A stretch of DNA of 64,000 bases from Geodermatophilus tzadiensis. Its GTDB lineage: Bacteria; Actinomycetota; Actinomycetes; Mycobacteriales; Geodermatophilaceae. The notes under the pieces were generated by a model, which was not told the DNA's origin, ran no database searches, and saw only the letters and a program-made list of their open reading frames with translations. Made by a program: the position numbers and the translations under genes. Positions 49,538-59,025 of this stretch are shown piece by piece (position 1 is the first letter of the stretch; the number at the start of each line of letters is the position of its first letter). The stretch covers positions 310,001 through 374,000 of the forward strand of contig NZ_PVTG01000001.1 of NCBI RefSeq assembly GCF_003002915.1, in the 5' to 3' direction.

Positions 49538-49693
49538 CGGCGGCGCGCTCCTCGGTGTTCGGGGACGGCGCCTCGGGTCGACGCCGGGGTCCATGCTGCC
49601 GGGGTCCGTCGGGCCTGCCCACACCGGCGTCCGCGACGGGAGCCGCGGGTAGTGACCCTGGCGATCACGGTTCGGTCACGGCTAGTCTTCACG

Positions 49694-49712
49694 AAGTCAC
49701 AGAAGGTGACTT
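49694..49712 (+). promoter_or_regulatory. Inverted repeat upstream of the CAP-domain gene
   Basis: AAGTCAC-AGAAG-GTGACTT is a perfect 7-bp inverted repeat 26 bases before the GTG at 49739. It could be an operator or an early leader hairpin. Two GATCACGG/GGTCACGG-type direct repeats, 11 bases apart, precede it. Confidence 0.4.
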
Positions 49713-49738
49713 GTCGACTTACGTGAGGTCTTCCCCTC

Positions 49739-50860
49739 GTGCGCCACCGCCTGCCCTCCCCGCCGCCCGCCCGCCGTGCCGCCCGTCCGGTCCCGCTGCC
49801 GCGCGCCCGCCGCCTCGGCCTCTGGCGGGTCCTCCTCGTCGTCCTGGTCGTCGCCGGGGTCGTCCTGCTCGTCCCGCTGCTGGCCGCCGGCCGCGGCGGG
49901 CTGACCGCGGCCGAGTCCGCGGCGACCTCGGCCGGGGTCCCCACCGCGGACGAGCCGCTCACCGGCGTGGTGGAGCTCGGCGTCGACGGGGAGACGACCG
50001 CACCGGAGACGACGCCCGGGTCGGGGCCCGCCGGGTCCTCGGCGGCCGCCTCCTCCGCGGGGTCGCCGTCCGCCCGCTCGTCATCGGCGGGGTCGTCCGC
50101 CGGCTCGTCCGCTGCCGGTGCGCCGTCGGCGCCGGGCGCGACGGCGGATGCAGAGGCGACGTCCGGCGGGGCGACGTCCGGCGGGGCGGCGTCCGGCGGG
50201 GCGGCGTCCGGTGGGACCTCGTCCGGTCCGGCCACGACCGGCTCGTCGCCGGCCCCGGGCTCCGCGACCGGTGCCGCGGGGCCGGCCTCGTCGGCCGGCG
50301 GCTCGTCGTCCGGCAGCCCGTCGGGCAGCAGCTCCTCGTCGGCCGGGTCGTCGTCGGCCGGGTCGTCGTCGGCCGGGTCGTCGTCGGCCGGGTCGTCGTC
50401 GGCGGGGACCTCCTCCGCGGTGCCGGGCACCTCGGGCTCGCCGTCGCCGTCGGGCGGGCCGGTGGCGCAGGCCGCCGTCCCGGCGGGGTCCTCCACGGAG
50501 GGGGCGGTACTGGCGCTGGTCAACCAGGAGCGCGCCGCCGCCGGGTGCGCCCCCGTGGCCGCGGACGCGGCGCTGGCCGCCGTCGCCCGGGCGCACAGCG
50601 CGGACATGCGCGACCGCGGCTACTTCTCGCACGACACCCCGGAGGGGCTCGACCCCTTCGACCGGGCGCGGGCCGCCGGGGTGACCTACGCGCGGGCGGA
50701 GAACATCGCCCAGGGGCAGCGCGACCCGGCCGCGGTCATGGCGGCGTGGATGAACAGCGCCGGGCACCGGGCCAACATCCTCAACTGCTCGCTGACGAAG
50801 CTCGGTGTGGGTGTGGTCGAGGGCTCCGGCGGCCCCTGGTGGACCCAGCTCTTCGGCTGA
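49739..50860 (+). CDS. Membrane-anchored CAP-domain (SCP/YkwD-like) protein
   Basis: A 373-residue protein. A single N-terminal helix (VLLVVLVVAGVVLLVPLL) anchors it facing outwards. A Ser/Gly/Ala-rich linker of about 190 residues follows, including five SSSAG units and a TSGGA-type repeat. The CAP domain occupies about residues 257-373: VNQERAAAG at the start, AHSADMRDRGYFSHDTP with the conserved His/Glu-type surface, AENIAQG and an SAGHRANILN segment. CAP proteins are linked to cell-wall remodelling or binding, with no settled enzymatic role. The GTG has only a distant GAGG upstream. Confidence 0.88.
   Translation: MRHRLPSPPPARRAARPVPLPRARRLGLWRVLLVVLVVAGVVLLVPLLAAGRGGLTAAESAATSAGVPTADEPLTGVVELGVDGETTAPETTPGSGPAGSSAAASSAGSPSARSSSAGSSAGSSAAGAPSAPGATADAEATSGGATSGGAASGGAASGGTSSGPATTGSSPAPGSATGAAGPASSAGGSSSGSPSGSSSSSAGSSSAGSSSAGSSSAGSSSAGTSSAVPGTSGSPSPSGGPVAQAAVPAGSSTEGAVLALVNQERAAAGCAPVAADAALAAVARAHSADMRDRGYFSHDTPEGLDPFDRARAAGVTYARAENIAQGQRDPAAVMAAWMNSAGHRANILNCSLTKLGVGVVEGSGGPWWTQLFG
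50333..50407 (+). repeat. Five 15-bp coding tandem units
   Basis: Five near-identical 15-base units, consensus TCGTCGTCGGCCGGG, each encoding SSSAG, within the linker of the CAP protein. The length is likely variable between strains. Confidence 0.75.
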
Positions 50861-50875
50861 CCCACGACCGGCCGG

Positions 50876-51760
50876 TCACCCCGGGGAGAGGATCCGGGCC
50901 AGGTCGGCGAGCAGGACGTCGGGACGACGGAGGTCGCTCTTGGTCACGAAGTGGACCCGCCAGCCGGCGGCCAGGAGCCCGTTGATCCGGCGTCGGTCGC
51001 GCGGCAGCTCGTCGGGAGCGCCGTGCCAGGCCCCGTCGTACTCCAGGGCCAGCCGATGCTCCGGCCAGGCGAAGTCGACCCGCGCGACGAAGCGGCCGCC
51101 GCTCCGGACCTCGTACTGGGCGACCGGACGGGGCAGGCCCGACCGGTGCAGCAGGAGCCGCAACCGCGTCTCGGGTGGTGACTGCGCGAGCCCGTCGGCG
51201 AGTGCGACGGCCCGCCGGGCGTAGGCGCTCCCGCGGCAGCGGGGCAGGACCGCGACGGCGGACCGCACGTCCGCGAGGTCGACCACCCGGGCGTGCACCA
51301 GGCGGTCGAGCAGGACCACGGCCTCGTCGGTCCCGTCCCGGCGGGCGAGGTCCACCGCGGTGCGGACGCGGCCGGTCCAGCGCAATCACGGGCCGTCCCG
51401 GACGACCTCGCCGTCCAACGGGGCGCTCCGGACGGCGACGCCCGGACCGGGACTCCAGCGCGTCCCGGGCGGCAGCACGACGTCCACCGGGTCCTCGGCC
51501 GTCGCCACGTCGGGTGCACCCCAGAGCACCGCCGCGGTCAGCCCACCCAGCGCGGCCGACCGCGGCATGACCAGGCTGACGCCACGGGCCAGGAGCCGGT
51601 GGTCGACGGGGAGCGCGGCGTCGGCGTGGACGTCCTGGCGGAGTCTGCGCCAGGCGCTGCTCCGCAGCTCGTCCGCCGTCAGCACGCCGGCAGCCACGGC
51701 CCAGGTGCCCCGGAACACCCGCCCGCGGAGCAGCGGCGGACGGCGGGGCGCGACGGGCAC
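50876..51760 (-). pseudogene. DUF559-type endonuclease-fold gene interrupted by an in-frame TGA
   Basis: Reading on the minus strand, the 5' part (from GTG 51760, VPVAPRRPPLL) and the 3' part are in one frame, separated only by TGA at 51388-51386. Residues run LDGEVVRDGP, stop, LRWTGRVRTAVDLARR. The N-terminal half resembles AbiEi-like winged-helix antitoxin domains; the C-terminal half has the DUF559/Vsr-like nuclease pattern EHRLALEYDGAWH and GWRVHFVTKSDL. Ancestrally one protein of about 294 residues is inferred, a single base change (for example GGA to TGA) splitting it. A TTG at 51385 could start the C-terminal piece alone. Confidence 0.7.
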
Positions 51761-51811
51761 CGGTGGAGCCTGCCGGTCCTCCGCCACCGACCGCTCCCGC
51801 CGTCCACAGGC

Positions 51812-51876
51812 GTGATCACCTCGGATCGGGAGGGTCCTCGGCGGCGATGAGGCCCCGCTGCACCCGAGGTGATCAC
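51812..51876. repeat. 13-bp perfect inverted repeat
   Basis: GTGATCACCTCGG (51812-51824) and CCGAGGTGATCAC (51864-51876) are exact reverse complements, each containing the palindrome GTGATCAC. It lies in the upstream region of the interrupted DUF559 gene and downstream of icd. Confidence 0.55.
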
Positions 51877-51889
51877 CGCCAGGACGCGC

Positions 51890-51923
51890 GGTGGCCCCCT
51901 CACCCGGAGGTGAGGGGGCCACC
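51890..51923. terminator. Perfect 15-bp hairpin downstream of icd
   Basis: GGTGGCCCCCTCACC pairs perfectly with its complement around a CGGA tetraloop, 31 bases past the icd stop. This is a likely terminator. Confidence 0.75.
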
Positions 51924-51953
51924 GGCGTCAGGCGACCAGGTCAGGCCACCACG

Positions 51954-53177
51954 TCAGGCCATGGCCTTCTGCAGGTTGGTGTCGATGGCCGCCAGGAAGT
52001 CCTGGGTGGTGAGCCACGGCTGGTCCTTGCTGATCAGCAGCGCGAGGTCCTTGGTCATCTGGCCGCCCTCGACGGTGTCGATGCAGACCTTCTCCAGGGT
52101 CTCGGCGAACCGGGTGACCTCGGGGGTGTCGTCCAGCTTGCCGCGGTGGGCCAGGCCCCGGGTCCAGGCGAAGATCGACGCGATCGGGTTGGTCGAGGTC
52201 TCCTTGCCCTGCTGGTGCTGCCGGTAGTGGCGGGTCACCGTGCCGTGGGCAGCCTCGGCCTCGACGGTGCGGCCGTCGGGGCTCATCAGCACCGAGGTCA
52301 TCAGGCCGAGCGAGCCGAAGCCCTGCGCCACGGTGTCGGACTGGACGTCGCCGTCGTAGTTCTTGCACGCCCAGACGTAGCCGCCCTCCCACTTGAGGGA
52401 CGCCGCGACCATGTCGTCGATGAGGCGGTGCTCGTAGGTGATGCCGGCCTCGTCGAACTTCGCCTTGAACTCGGCCTCGAAGACCTCCTGGAACAGGTCC
52501 TTGAACCGGCCGTCGTAGGCCTTGAGGATCGTGTTCTTCGTCGACAGGTACACCGGGTACTGCCGGTTGAGGCCGTAGTTCATCGAGGCGCGGGCGAAGT
52601 CGCGGATGGAGTCGTCGAGGTTGTACATCGCCATCGCGACGCCGCCGCCGGGCGACTGGAAGACCTCGTGCTCGATCGGCGCCGAGCCGTCGGCGGGCTG
52701 GAAGCTGATCGTCAGCGTGCCCTCGCCGGGGAACTTGAAGTCGGTGGCGCGGTACTGGTCGCCGAACGCGTGACGGCCGACGACGATCGGCTTGGTCCAG
52801 CCGGGCACCAGCCGCGGCACATTCTGCATGATGATCGGCTCGCGGAAGATGACGCCGCCGAGGATGTTGCGGATCGTCCCGTTCGGGGAGCGCCACATCT
52901 TCTTCAGGCCGAACTCCTCGACCCGCGCCTCGTCCGGCGTGATGGTGGCGCACTTGACGCCCACGCCGTGCTGCTTGATGGCGTTGGCGGAGTCGACGGT
53001 GACCTGGTCGTCGGTGGCGTCGCGGTGCTCGATGCCCAGGTCGTAGTACTCCAGGTTGACGTCGAGGTACGGCAGGATCAGCTGGTCCTTGATGAACTGC
53101 CAGATGATCCGGGTCATCTCGTCGCCGTCGAGCTCGACGACGGTGCCCTCGACCTTGATCTTGCTCACGTCAGGCAT
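51954..53177 (-). CDS. icd: Isocitrate dehydrogenase, NADP-dependent, dimeric
   Basis: A 407-residue TCA-cycle enzyme making 2-oxoglutarate and NADPH. The N-terminus [13 protein letters not shown], the substrate-binding [12 protein letters not shown] near residue 97, the metal-site RLIDDMVA near 252, and [10 protein letters not shown] plus [11 protein letters not shown] near 310 define the eukaryote-like dimeric NADP subtype. ATG 53177 is used, though GTG 53168 (VSKIKVEG) is a plausible alternative. mdh lies 53 bases upstream on the same strand. Confidence 0.96.
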   Translation of the reverse strand: MPDVSKIKVEGTVVELDGDEMTRIIWQFIKDQLILPYLDVNLEYYDLGIEHRDATDDQVTVDSANAIKQHGVGVKCATITPDEARVEEFGLKKMWRSPNGTIRNILGGVIFREPIIMQNVPRLVPGWTKPIVVGRHAFGDQYRATDFKFPGEGTLTISFQPADGSAPIEHEVFQSPGGGVAMAMYNLDDSIRDFARASMNYGLNRQYPVYLSTKNTILKAYDGRFKDLFQEVFEAEFKAKFDEAGITYEHRLIDDMVAASLKWEGGYVWACKNYDGDVQSDTVAQGFGSLGLMTSVLMSPDGRTVEAEAAHGTVTRHYRQHQQGKETSTNPIASIFAWTRGLAHRGKLDDTPEVTRFAETLEKVCIDTVEGGQMTKDLALLISKDQPWLTTQDFLAAIDTNLQKAMA

Positions 53178-53191
53178 TCCCTCTCTACAGC

Positions 53192-53210
53192 TCCGGCCCG
53201 TCGGGCCGGA
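53192..53210. terminator. Short hairpin between mdh and icd
   Basis: TCCGGCCC and GGGCCGGA form a perfect 8-bp stem around GTC, just after the mdh stop and 15 bases before the icd start. It is a weak terminator or mRNA processing stem. Confidence 0.45.
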
Positions 53211-53230
53211 AGTCGGTCACAGGCCGGCCC

Positions 53231-54184
53231 TCACAGGTCGGCCACGTCGGCCTGCTTGGCGCGCACCGCCTCGGCCGCCTCGCGCAGCCCGGCCAGCTCG
53301 CTCTCGGACAGGTCCCCCTCGACCACCCGGCGCACACCCTCGCGCCCGATCTCGGCCTCGACGCCCAGGTAGACGCCGGAGATCCCGTACTCCCCGTCGA
53401 CCCACGCGCACACGGGCATGACCGCACCGGAGTCCTCGATGACGGCGCGGGCCATGCGGGCAGCGGCCGCGGACGGCGCGTAGTACGCCGACCCGGTCTT
53501 GAGCAGCGCGACGACCTCCGCGCCGCCGTTGCGGGTGCGGTCGACGAGGTGCTCGATGCGGTCGGCGGGGAGCACGTCGGCCAGCGGCTTGCCGTCGACG
53601 GTGCAGCGCGAGGGCACCGGCACCATCGTGTCGCCGTGCGAGCCGAGCGTCAGCGTCCGCACCGAGGACACCGGGACGCCGAGCTCCTCGGCGACGTTGT
53701 TGCTGAACCGGGCGGTATCGAGCATCCCGGCCTGGCCCATGACCCGGTTCCTCGGGAACCCGGTGGCCAGCTGGGCCAGGGCGGTCATCTCGTCGAGCGG
53801 GTTGGACACCACGATGACGACGGCGTCGGGCGAGGTCTGCGCGATGTTCTCGGCGACCTGGCGGACGATCCCGGCGTTGGTCTCGATGAGGTCCATGCGG
53901 CTCATGCCGGGCTTGCGGGGCAGGCCCGCGGTGACCACGACGACGTCGGAGCCCTCGGTGCCCTCGTACGAGCCGCCGCCGACGCCGACGACCCTCGTCT
54001 CGAAGCCCTCGATGGGGCGGGACTGGTTGATGTCGAGGGCCAGGCCCTCGGGCTTGCCCTCGACGATGTCGGTGAGCACGACGGTCTCGAAGACGTCGTA
54101 CTCGGCGAGTCGCAGGGCGGTGGTGGAGCCGTAGAAACCGGCACCGACGACGGTGACCTTGCCGTTCCGGGGCTGCTCTGCCAT
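53231..54184 (-). CDS. mdh: Malate dehydrogenase (LDH-like type)
   Basis: A 317-residue NAD-dependent enzyme. VVGAGFYGSTTALRL is the Rossmann motif near residue 10. TAGLPRKPGMSR near 80 has the malate-specific loop arginine, VVSNPLDEMT near 117 and the catalytic His in LGSHGDTMVP near 175. ATG 54184 is favoured because TAGGTT lies 7 bases upstream, a leaderless geometry; a TTG 9 bases earlier would overlap that hexamer. It supplies oxaloacetate for the same TCA block as icd and sucCD. Confidence 0.95.
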   Translation of the reverse strand: MAEQPRNGKVTVVGAGFYGSTTALRLAEYDVFETVVLTDIVEGKPEGLALDINQSRPIEGFETRVVGVGGGSYEGTEGSDVVVVTAGLPRKPGMSRMDLIETNAGIVRQVAENIAQTSPDAVVIVVSNPLDEMTALAQLATGFPRNRVMGQAGMLDTARFSNNVAEELGVPVSSVRTLTLGSHGDTMVPVPSRCTVDGKPLADVLPADRIEHLVDRTRNGGAEVVALLKTGSAYYAPSAAAARMARAVIEDSGAVMPVCAWVDGEYGISGVYLGVEAEIGREGVRRVVEGDLSESELAGLREAAEAVRAKQADVADL

Positions 54185-54191
54185 GCGCGTC

Positions 54192-54197
54192 AACCTA
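54192..54197 (-). promoter_or_regulatory. Candidate leaderless -10 (TAGGTT) of mdh
   Basis: On the minus strand TAGGTT is followed by GACGCGC and the ATG at 54184, a 7-base gap without a ribosome site. Confidence 0.45.
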
Positions 54198-54244
54198 GCC
54201 CCGCGGTCCAGGGCGCGCGCTCCGCGGTCGGCCGCACGGCGCCG

Positions 54245-54538
54245 TCACGGGACCGCCAGGGTCAGCGCCGTCAGCAGGACGCCGGTCGCCGCCATGAGGA
54301 CGACGTCGACCGGCCGGCTGCGGACGGCGAGGAAGCCGACCCGGCGCAGCGGCAGGACCAGCCGCAGTCCCGCGGCCGCGACGAGCGCCAGCCCGACGAC
54401 GAGCAGCCCGCGCCGCCAGTGCTCCAGCGCGACCATCGCCAGCCCCACGCCGACCGCCACCAGCACCGCGAGCAGCGGCAGCTGGCGCAGCACGCCGGCC
54501 AGGAAGGGCCGGCGCGTGTAGAGCGGCGGGCGGCTCAC
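54245..54538 (-). CDS. DUF3017 small membrane protein
   Basis: A 97-residue protein with three hydrophobic helices ([40 protein letters not shown] and [18 protein letters not shown]). Proteins of this size and layout follow folD in many actinobacteria and are annotated DUF3017; function unknown. GTG 54538 overlaps the folD stop (GTGA). Confidence 0.82.
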   Translation of the reverse strand: MSRPPLYTRRPFLAGVLRQLPLLAVLVAVGVGLAMVALEHWRRGLLVVGLALVAAAGLRLVLPLRRVGFLAVRSRPVDVVLMAATGVLLTALTLAVP

Positions 54539-55404
54539 GCCGACAGCGCCTCGACGCCCGCGGCCCGCTCGGCGGCCAGGACGACGTTCTGCAGCAGCAT
54601 CGCCCGGGTCATCGGCCCGACGCCGCCCGGATTGGGCGCCACGAACCCGGCCACGTCGGCGACGTCCGCGGCGACGTCCCCGGCGATCCTGCCGTCGACC
54701 CGGCTGACGCCGACGTCGAGCACCGCGGCACCGGGCTTGACGACGTCGGCCGTGACCAGCCCCGGCACGCCGGCCGCGGCGACGACGACGTCGGCGGTGC
54801 GCAGGTGCGCGGCCAGGTCGCGGGTGCCGGTGTGGCAGAGGGTGACCGTCGCGTTCTCGGTGCGGCGGGTGAGCAGCAGACCGAGCGGACGTCCCACGGT
54901 GATCCCGCGGCCGACGACGACGACCTCCGCGCCGGCGACCGGGACCCCGAAGCGGCGCAGCAGCTCCACGATGCCGACCGGGGTGCACGGCAGCGGCCCG
55001 TCGACGCCGAGCACGAGCCGGCCGAGGTTGACCGGGTGCAGGCCGTCGGCGTCCTTGGCCGGGTCCATGGCCTCGAGGACGGCGTACTCGTCGACCTGCC
55101 GCGGCAGCGGGAGCTGGACGATGTAGCCGGTGCACGCCGGGTCGGCGTTGAGCTCCGCGACGACCTCGAGGACGTCGGCCGGCGTGGCCGTCGCGGGGAG
55201 CTCGCGCTGGATGCTGGCGATGCCGACCTGCGCGCAGTCGGAGTGCTTGGCGTCGACGTACCAGCGGCTGCCCGGGTCGTCGCCGACGAGCAGCGTGCCC
55301 AGCCCCGGACGGTGGCCGGCGGCGATCAGCGCGGCGACCCGCGCGGTGAGCTCCTGACGGATGGTCGCAGCGGTCGCCTTGCCGTCGAGGATCGTCGCGG
55401 GCAC
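54535..55404 (-). CDS. folD: Bifunctional methylenetetrahydrofolate dehydrogenase/cyclohydrolase
   Basis: A 289-residue enzyme making 10-formyl-THF, the cofactor used by purN and purH nearby. The catalytic lysine is in [14 protein letters not shown] near residue 55, [11 protein letters not shown] near 98, [11 protein letters not shown] near 137, and the NADP-binding [14 protein letters not shown] near 160. GTG 55404 gives the standard length. Coupled to the DUF3017 gene. Confidence 0.96.
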   Translation of the reverse strand: MPATILDGKATAATIRQELTARVAALIAAGHRPGLGTLLVGDDPGSRWYVDAKHSDCAQVGIASIQRELPATATPADVLEVVAELNADPACTGYIVQLPLPRQVDEYAVLEAMDPAKDADGLHPVNLGRLVLGVDGPLPCTPVGIVELLRRFGVPVAGAEVVVVGRGITVGRPLGLLLTRRTENATVTLCHTGTRDLAAHLRTADVVVAAAGVPGLVTADVVKPGAAVLDVGVSRVDGRIAGDVAADVADVAGFVAPNPGGVGPMTRAMLLQNVVLAAERAAGVEALSA

Positions 55405-55497
55405 CCCGACAGTGTGCCGGAGGCGGCCCCGGGGCAGCCCTCCCGGCCCTACCCTCGCAGCCGAGTCCTCCCGCACCGCGGCCCGCCAGGAGAGCAA

Positions 55498-56112
55498 ATG
55501 ACCGAGCGCGACCCGTCCTCCGGCCAGGTCGGCGCCGGCGAGCAGCGCGACTGGCGGGAGCAGACGACGCCCGGCCTGTCCCCGGCGGCGACCGGCGGGT
55601 ACGGCTCCCCCGGTACGGGCGAGAACCCCTACCTGACGCCGGACCGCTCCACCGAGCCGGTCGCCGTCCGCGGGCCGGACTCCCTGGGCGGCCTGCTGTG
55701 CCTGCTGGCCGGGATCGCGGCCGCGGTGAGCCTGGCGCTGAGCTGGCTGCGCGAGCCGGGCGACATCGGGTGGGACCTCGTCGTCCGCGGCTTCGACGAG
55801 TTCGGGAGCGGGTTCGGGACCCTGGTCGACTCCGGGTTCTGGCAGCCGCTGGCCGTCGTCCTCGGTGGCGGCGTGCTGCTGCTCCTGGGCCTGCTGATGT
55901 GGCTGCCGGCGCGCACGCACCGCTTCCTGGGCGTGGTGGCGCTGTTCGTCAGCCTGCTCGCGCTGGCCGCGGTGCTGGTGCCGCTGGCCTCCGAGGAGTG
56001 GGACCCCGCCGCGTTCCGGCTGGGCTTCTGGTTCGCCTGCGCCGTCAGCGTCCTGGGCCTGCTCGGCGCGCTCAAGGCCATGCTCACCGGCCGGCGGTAC
56101 GCCCGGCGCTGA
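55498..56112 (+). CDS. Four-helix membrane protein of unknown function
   Basis: A 204-residue protein. About 60 polar, low-complexity N-terminal residues (Gly/Thr/Pro-rich, probably cytosolic) precede four helices: [57 protein letters not shown] and [17 protein letters not shown] 55498 is preceded by AGGAGAG at 3 bases, a strong site. Family not recognised. It is the only plus-strand gene in the last 10 kb, between folD and the pentapeptide-repeat gene. Confidence 0.85.
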   Translation: MTERDPSSGQVGAGEQRDWREQTTPGLSPAATGGYGSPGTGENPYLTPDRSTEPVAVRGPDSLGGLLCLLAGIAAAVSLALSWLREPGDIGWDLVVRGFDEFGSGFGTLVDSGFWQPLAVVLGGGVLLLLGLLMWLPARTHRFLGVVALFVSLLALAAVLVPLASEEWDPAAFRLGFWFACAVSVLGLLGALKAMLTGRRYARR

Positions 56113-56124
56113 GCGGCCGGGCGC

Positions 56125-56760
56125 TCAGCCGTCGACGACGGCGCCGTGCGCGAGGGCGACCTGCACCGCCTGGCCGACGTCCAGGCGGACGCCGGTGAGC
56201 TCGATCGCCCGCCACGCCAGCGCCTCGGTGCGCGCGCCGCGCAGGTCGCTGCCCCGCAGCCGGGTGCCGCGCTGCACGCGGGCGCGGTCGAGGTCGGCGC
56301 CGGTGAGGTCGCACTCGCGCAGGTCGGCGTCGGTGAGGTCGGCCTCGCGGAACCGCTGGCCGGACAGGTCGCTGCCGGAGAGGTCCACGCCGCGCAGCGA
56401 GGTCCAGCTCCAGTCGGAGTCGGTGGTGGTCAGCGGCCGCAGCACCGCGCCGGGGAACTGCGAGCCGGTGAGCTTGCAGCCCTCCCACACCGCGTCGAAG
56501 AGCCGGGCCCGGTCGAAGCGGCAGGACAGGAACGCGCTCCCCCGGTGCCGCGAGCCGCTCAGCCGCACGCCGGTGAGCACACAGGAGTCGAACACGCAGC
56601 GCCGGGTGACCAGCTCGGTGAGGTCGGCGTCGTCGAAGCGGCAGCGGGTGAAGGTGACGTCCTCCAGCTCGGCGCCCCACCAGTCGACCCGCGCGAGGTC
56701 GGCGCCGACCAGCTCGGCGCCGACCTCGGGCGGCTGGACGTGTGGTCGGGCGTTGCGCAC
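56125..56760 (-). CDS. Pentapeptide-repeat protein
   Basis: A 211-residue protein built of A(D/N)LXX pentapeptides, for example GADLARVDWW, FDDADLTEL, the run SGSDLSGQRFREADLTDADL and the continuing ADL/ECDL units to near residue 165. These form a right-handed quadrilateral beta-helix; some members mimic DNA and protect gyrase (MfpA-like), most have no known role. Two Cys-rich units (RRCVFDSC and LSCRF) are noted. GTG 56760 is used. It lies downstream of purH, whose stop-adjacent repeat sits between them. Confidence 0.88.
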   Translation of the reverse strand: MRNARPHVQPPEVGAELVGADLARVDWWGAELEDVTFTRCRFDDADLTELVTRRCVFDSCVLTGVRLSGSRHRGSAFLSCRFDRARLFDAVWEGCKLTGSQFPGAVLRPLTTTDSDWSWTSLRGVDLSGSDLSGQRFREADLTDADLRECDLTGADLDRARVQRGTRLRGSDLRGARTEALAWRAIELTGVRLDVGQAVQVALAHGAVVDG

Positions 56761-56776
56761 CTGCGCAGGCTACGGC

Positions 56777-56833
56777 GGCCCCGCTGCAGGGTCCCGCCGC
56801 GAGCGTGCGAGCGGTGGGGGCAGCGGGGTCCTT
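56777..56833 (-). repeat. Stop-adjacent covarying hairpin repeat, copy B
   Basis: The outer stem CCCCGCTGC/GCAGCGGGG differs from copy A on both arms; the inner stem and loop are identical to A. It ends TCCTT 2 bases from the purH stop. Confidence 0.8.
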
Positions 56834-56835
56834 CC

Positions 56836-58389
56836 TCAGTGGGCGAAGTGGCGGGTGCCGGTGAGGTAGAGCGGGACGCCGGCCGCGCGCGCCGCGGCGA
56901 CGACCTCCTCGTCACGCACCGACCCGCCCGGCTGCACCACCGCCCGCACCCCGGCGTCGAGCAGCACCTGCAGTCCGTCGGCGAACGGGAAGAACGCGTC
57001 GGACGCGGCCACCGACCCCGCGGCCCGCTCCCCCGCCCGGGCTACCGCCAGCCGGGCCGAGTCGACCCGGTTCACCTGGCCCATGCCGACGCCGACGGTG
57101 GCCTTGTCGTGGGCCAGCAGGATGGCGTTGCTCTTCACCGCGCGCACCGAGCGCCAGGCGAACACCAGGTCGTCGAGGCCGGCGGCGTCCACCGGCTCCC
57201 CGCAGGCCAGCGTCCAGGTGGTGGGGTCGTCGCCGTCGGCGTCGATGCGGTCGGCGCTCTGCAGCAGCAGCCCGCCGCTCACGGGGCGCAGCTCGACCGG
57301 GGGCCGGCCGGCATCGGGCAGCCGCAGCAGCCGGATGTTCTTCTTCGCCGTCAGCACCTCGACGGCGTCCCGGGTGAACGAGGGGGCCACGACCACCTCG
57401 GTGAACACGCCGGCCACCTGCTCGGCCATCGCCAGGTCGACCTCGCGGTTGGCCGCGATCACCCCGCCGAAGGCCGACACCGGGTCGCAGGCGTGCGCCT
57501 TGCGGTGGGCGGCGGCGATGTCGGTGCCGACGGCGATGCCGCAGGGGTTGGCGTGCTTGATGATCGCCACGCAGGGGTCGTCGTGGTCGTGCGCGGCCCG
57601 CCAGGCGGCGTCGGTGTCGACGTAGTTGTTGTAGGACATCTGCTTGCCGTGCAGCTGCTCGGCGTGTGCCAGCCCCGGCTCGCCGCCGCGGTAGAGCGCC
57701 GCCCGCTGGTGCGGGTTCTCCCCGTAGCGCAGCACGTCGGCGCGCTCCCAGCTCGCGGCCACCCACGTGGGGAAGCCCGAGTCGTCGTCGGGCGCGAGGA
57801 CGTTGCCCATCCACGAGGCGACGGCGATGTCGTAGGAGGCGGTATGCCGGAAGGCCGCGGCCGCCAGCGACCGCCGCTGCTCGAGGGTGAAGCCGCCCGC
57901 GGCGACCGCGGCCAGCACCTCGCCGTAGCGGGCCGGGTCGACGACGACGGCGACCGACGGGTGGTTCTTCGCGGCGGCGCGCACCATCGCCGGGCCGCCG
58001 ATGTCGATCTGCTCGACGCACTCGTCGGGCGACGCGCCCGAGGCCACGGTCTCGGGGAACGGGTAGAGGTTGACCACCACGAGGTCGAAGGCGGCGATGC
58101 CGAGCTCGTCGAGCTGCCGCACGTGCTCCCCGCGGCGCCGGTCGGCGAGGATGCCGGCGTGCACCGCGGGGTGCAGCGTCTTGACCCGCCCGTCGAGGCA
58201 CTCGGGGAAGCCGGTGACCTGCTCGACCGGCGTCACCGGCACGCCGGCGTCGGCGATCCGGCGGGCGGTGGCGCCGGTGCTGACCAGCTCGACGCCGGCG
58301 TCGGCCAGGCCGCGGGCGAGCTCCTCGATGCCGGCCTTGTCGTAGACACCCAGCAGGGCACGGCGCACCGGGGTCCGGGTCTCGGTCAT
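56836..58389 (-). CDS. purH: Bifunctional AICAR formyltransferase/IMP cyclohydrolase
   Basis: A 517-residue enzyme for the last two steps of IMP synthesis. The N-terminal MGS-like cyclohydrolase domain has [19 protein letters not shown] and [16 protein letters not shown]. The C-terminal formyltransferase domain has [12 protein letters not shown] near residue 210, the KHANPCG motif near 260 and the closing [10 protein letters not shown] and GGSVRDEEV segments. ATG 58389 overlaps the purN stop (ATGA) and has GGAGGAG 9 bases upstream. It uses 10-formyl-THF from folD. Confidence 0.97.
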   Translation of the reverse strand: MTETRTPVRRALLGVYDKAGIEELARGLADAGVELVSTGATARRIADAGVPVTPVEQVTGFPECLDGRVKTLHPAVHAGILADRRRGEHVRQLDELGIAAFDLVVVNLYPFPETVASGASPDECVEQIDIGGPAMVRAAAKNHPSVAVVVDPARYGEVLAAVAAGGFTLEQRRSLAAAAFRHTASYDIAVASWMGNVLAPDDDSGFPTWVAASWERADVLRYGENPHQRAALYRGGEPGLAHAEQLHGKQMSYNNYVDTDAAWRAAHDHDDPCVAIIKHANPCGIAVGTDIAAAHRKAHACDPVSAFGGVIAANREVDLAMAEQVAGVFTEVVVAPSFTRDAVEVLTAKKNIRLLRLPDAGRPPVELRPVSGGLLLQSADRIDADGDDPTTWTLACGEPVDAAGLDDLVFAWRSVRAVKSNAILLAHDKATVGVGMGQVNRVDSARLAVARAGERAAGSVAASDAFFPFADGLQVLLDAGVRAVVQPGGSVRDEEVVAAARAAGVPLYLTGTRHFAH

Positions 58390-58994
58390 CGGGGGCTCTC
58401 CTCCGTCGTCCCGGTGACGAGTCGCGCCACCGTCTCCACCAGGAGCGTGCGCTCCACGGCCTTGATGCGTTCGTGCAGGTGCTCCTCGTCGTCGCCGGGG
58501 AGCACCGCGACCTCGCGCTGCGCCAGCACCGGCCCGGTGTCCACACCGGCGTCGACCAGGTGCACGGTGCTGCCGGTGACCTCGACCCCGGCGGCGAGCG
58601 CGTCGCGGACGGCGTGCGCGCCGGGGAAGGCCGGCAGCAGCGCCGGGTGGGTGTTGACCAGGCGGCCCTCGTAGCGGGCCAGGACGGCGGGACCGACGAT
58701 CCTCATGAACCCGGCCGAGACCACCCAGTCGGGCGCGTGCGCGGCGATCGCCCCGGCCAGCGCGGCGTCCCAGGCGGCCCGGTCGGGGAAGTCGCGCAGG
58801 GCGACGGTGAACGTCGGCACGCCGCGGCGGCGGGCGTGCGCGAGGCCCGGTGCATCGCGGTCGGCGCCGACGGCGACCACCTCGACCGGGTAGCCGGGGT
58901 CCTCGGCGGCCTCGAGCAGCGCGGCGCACAGCGAGCCGGCGCCCGAGAGCAGGACGACGACCCGCGCCCGCGGGGTCGGGGCGGCGGCGGGCAC
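58386..58994 (-). CDS. purN: Phosphoribosylglycinamide formyltransferase
   Basis: A 202-residue enzyme formylating GAR with 10-formyl-THF. The phosphate loop LLSGAGSL is near residue 15, the catalytic Asn/His [12 protein letters not shown] near 109, and the aspartate of [13 protein letters not shown] near 140. GTG 58994 is chosen because TAGGGT ends 7 bases upstream. Its end overlaps purH (ATGA). The purN-purH order is that of M. tuberculosis Rv0956-Rv0957. Confidence 0.96.
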   Translation of the reverse strand: MPAAAPTPRARVVVLLSGAGSLCAALLEAAEDPGYPVEVVAVGADRDAPGLAHARRRGVPTFTVALRDFPDRAAWDAALAGAIAAHAPDWVVSAGFMRIVGPAVLARYEGRLVNTHPALLPAFPGAHAVRDALAAGVEVTGSTVHLVDAGVDTGPVLAQREVAVLPGDDEEHLHERIKAVERTLLVETVARLVTGTTEESPR

Positions 58995-59001
58995 GACCGC
59001 G

Positions 59002-59007
59002 ACCCTA
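59002..59007 (-). promoter_or_regulatory. Candidate leaderless -10 (TAGGGT) of purN
   Basis: On the minus strand TAGGGT is followed by CGCGGTC and the GTG at 58994. It is 19 bases before the DUF6350 stop, so the gene can be transcribed on its own. Confidence 0.45.
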
Positions 59008-59025
59008 GACGGGGCCGCCGCCGGC

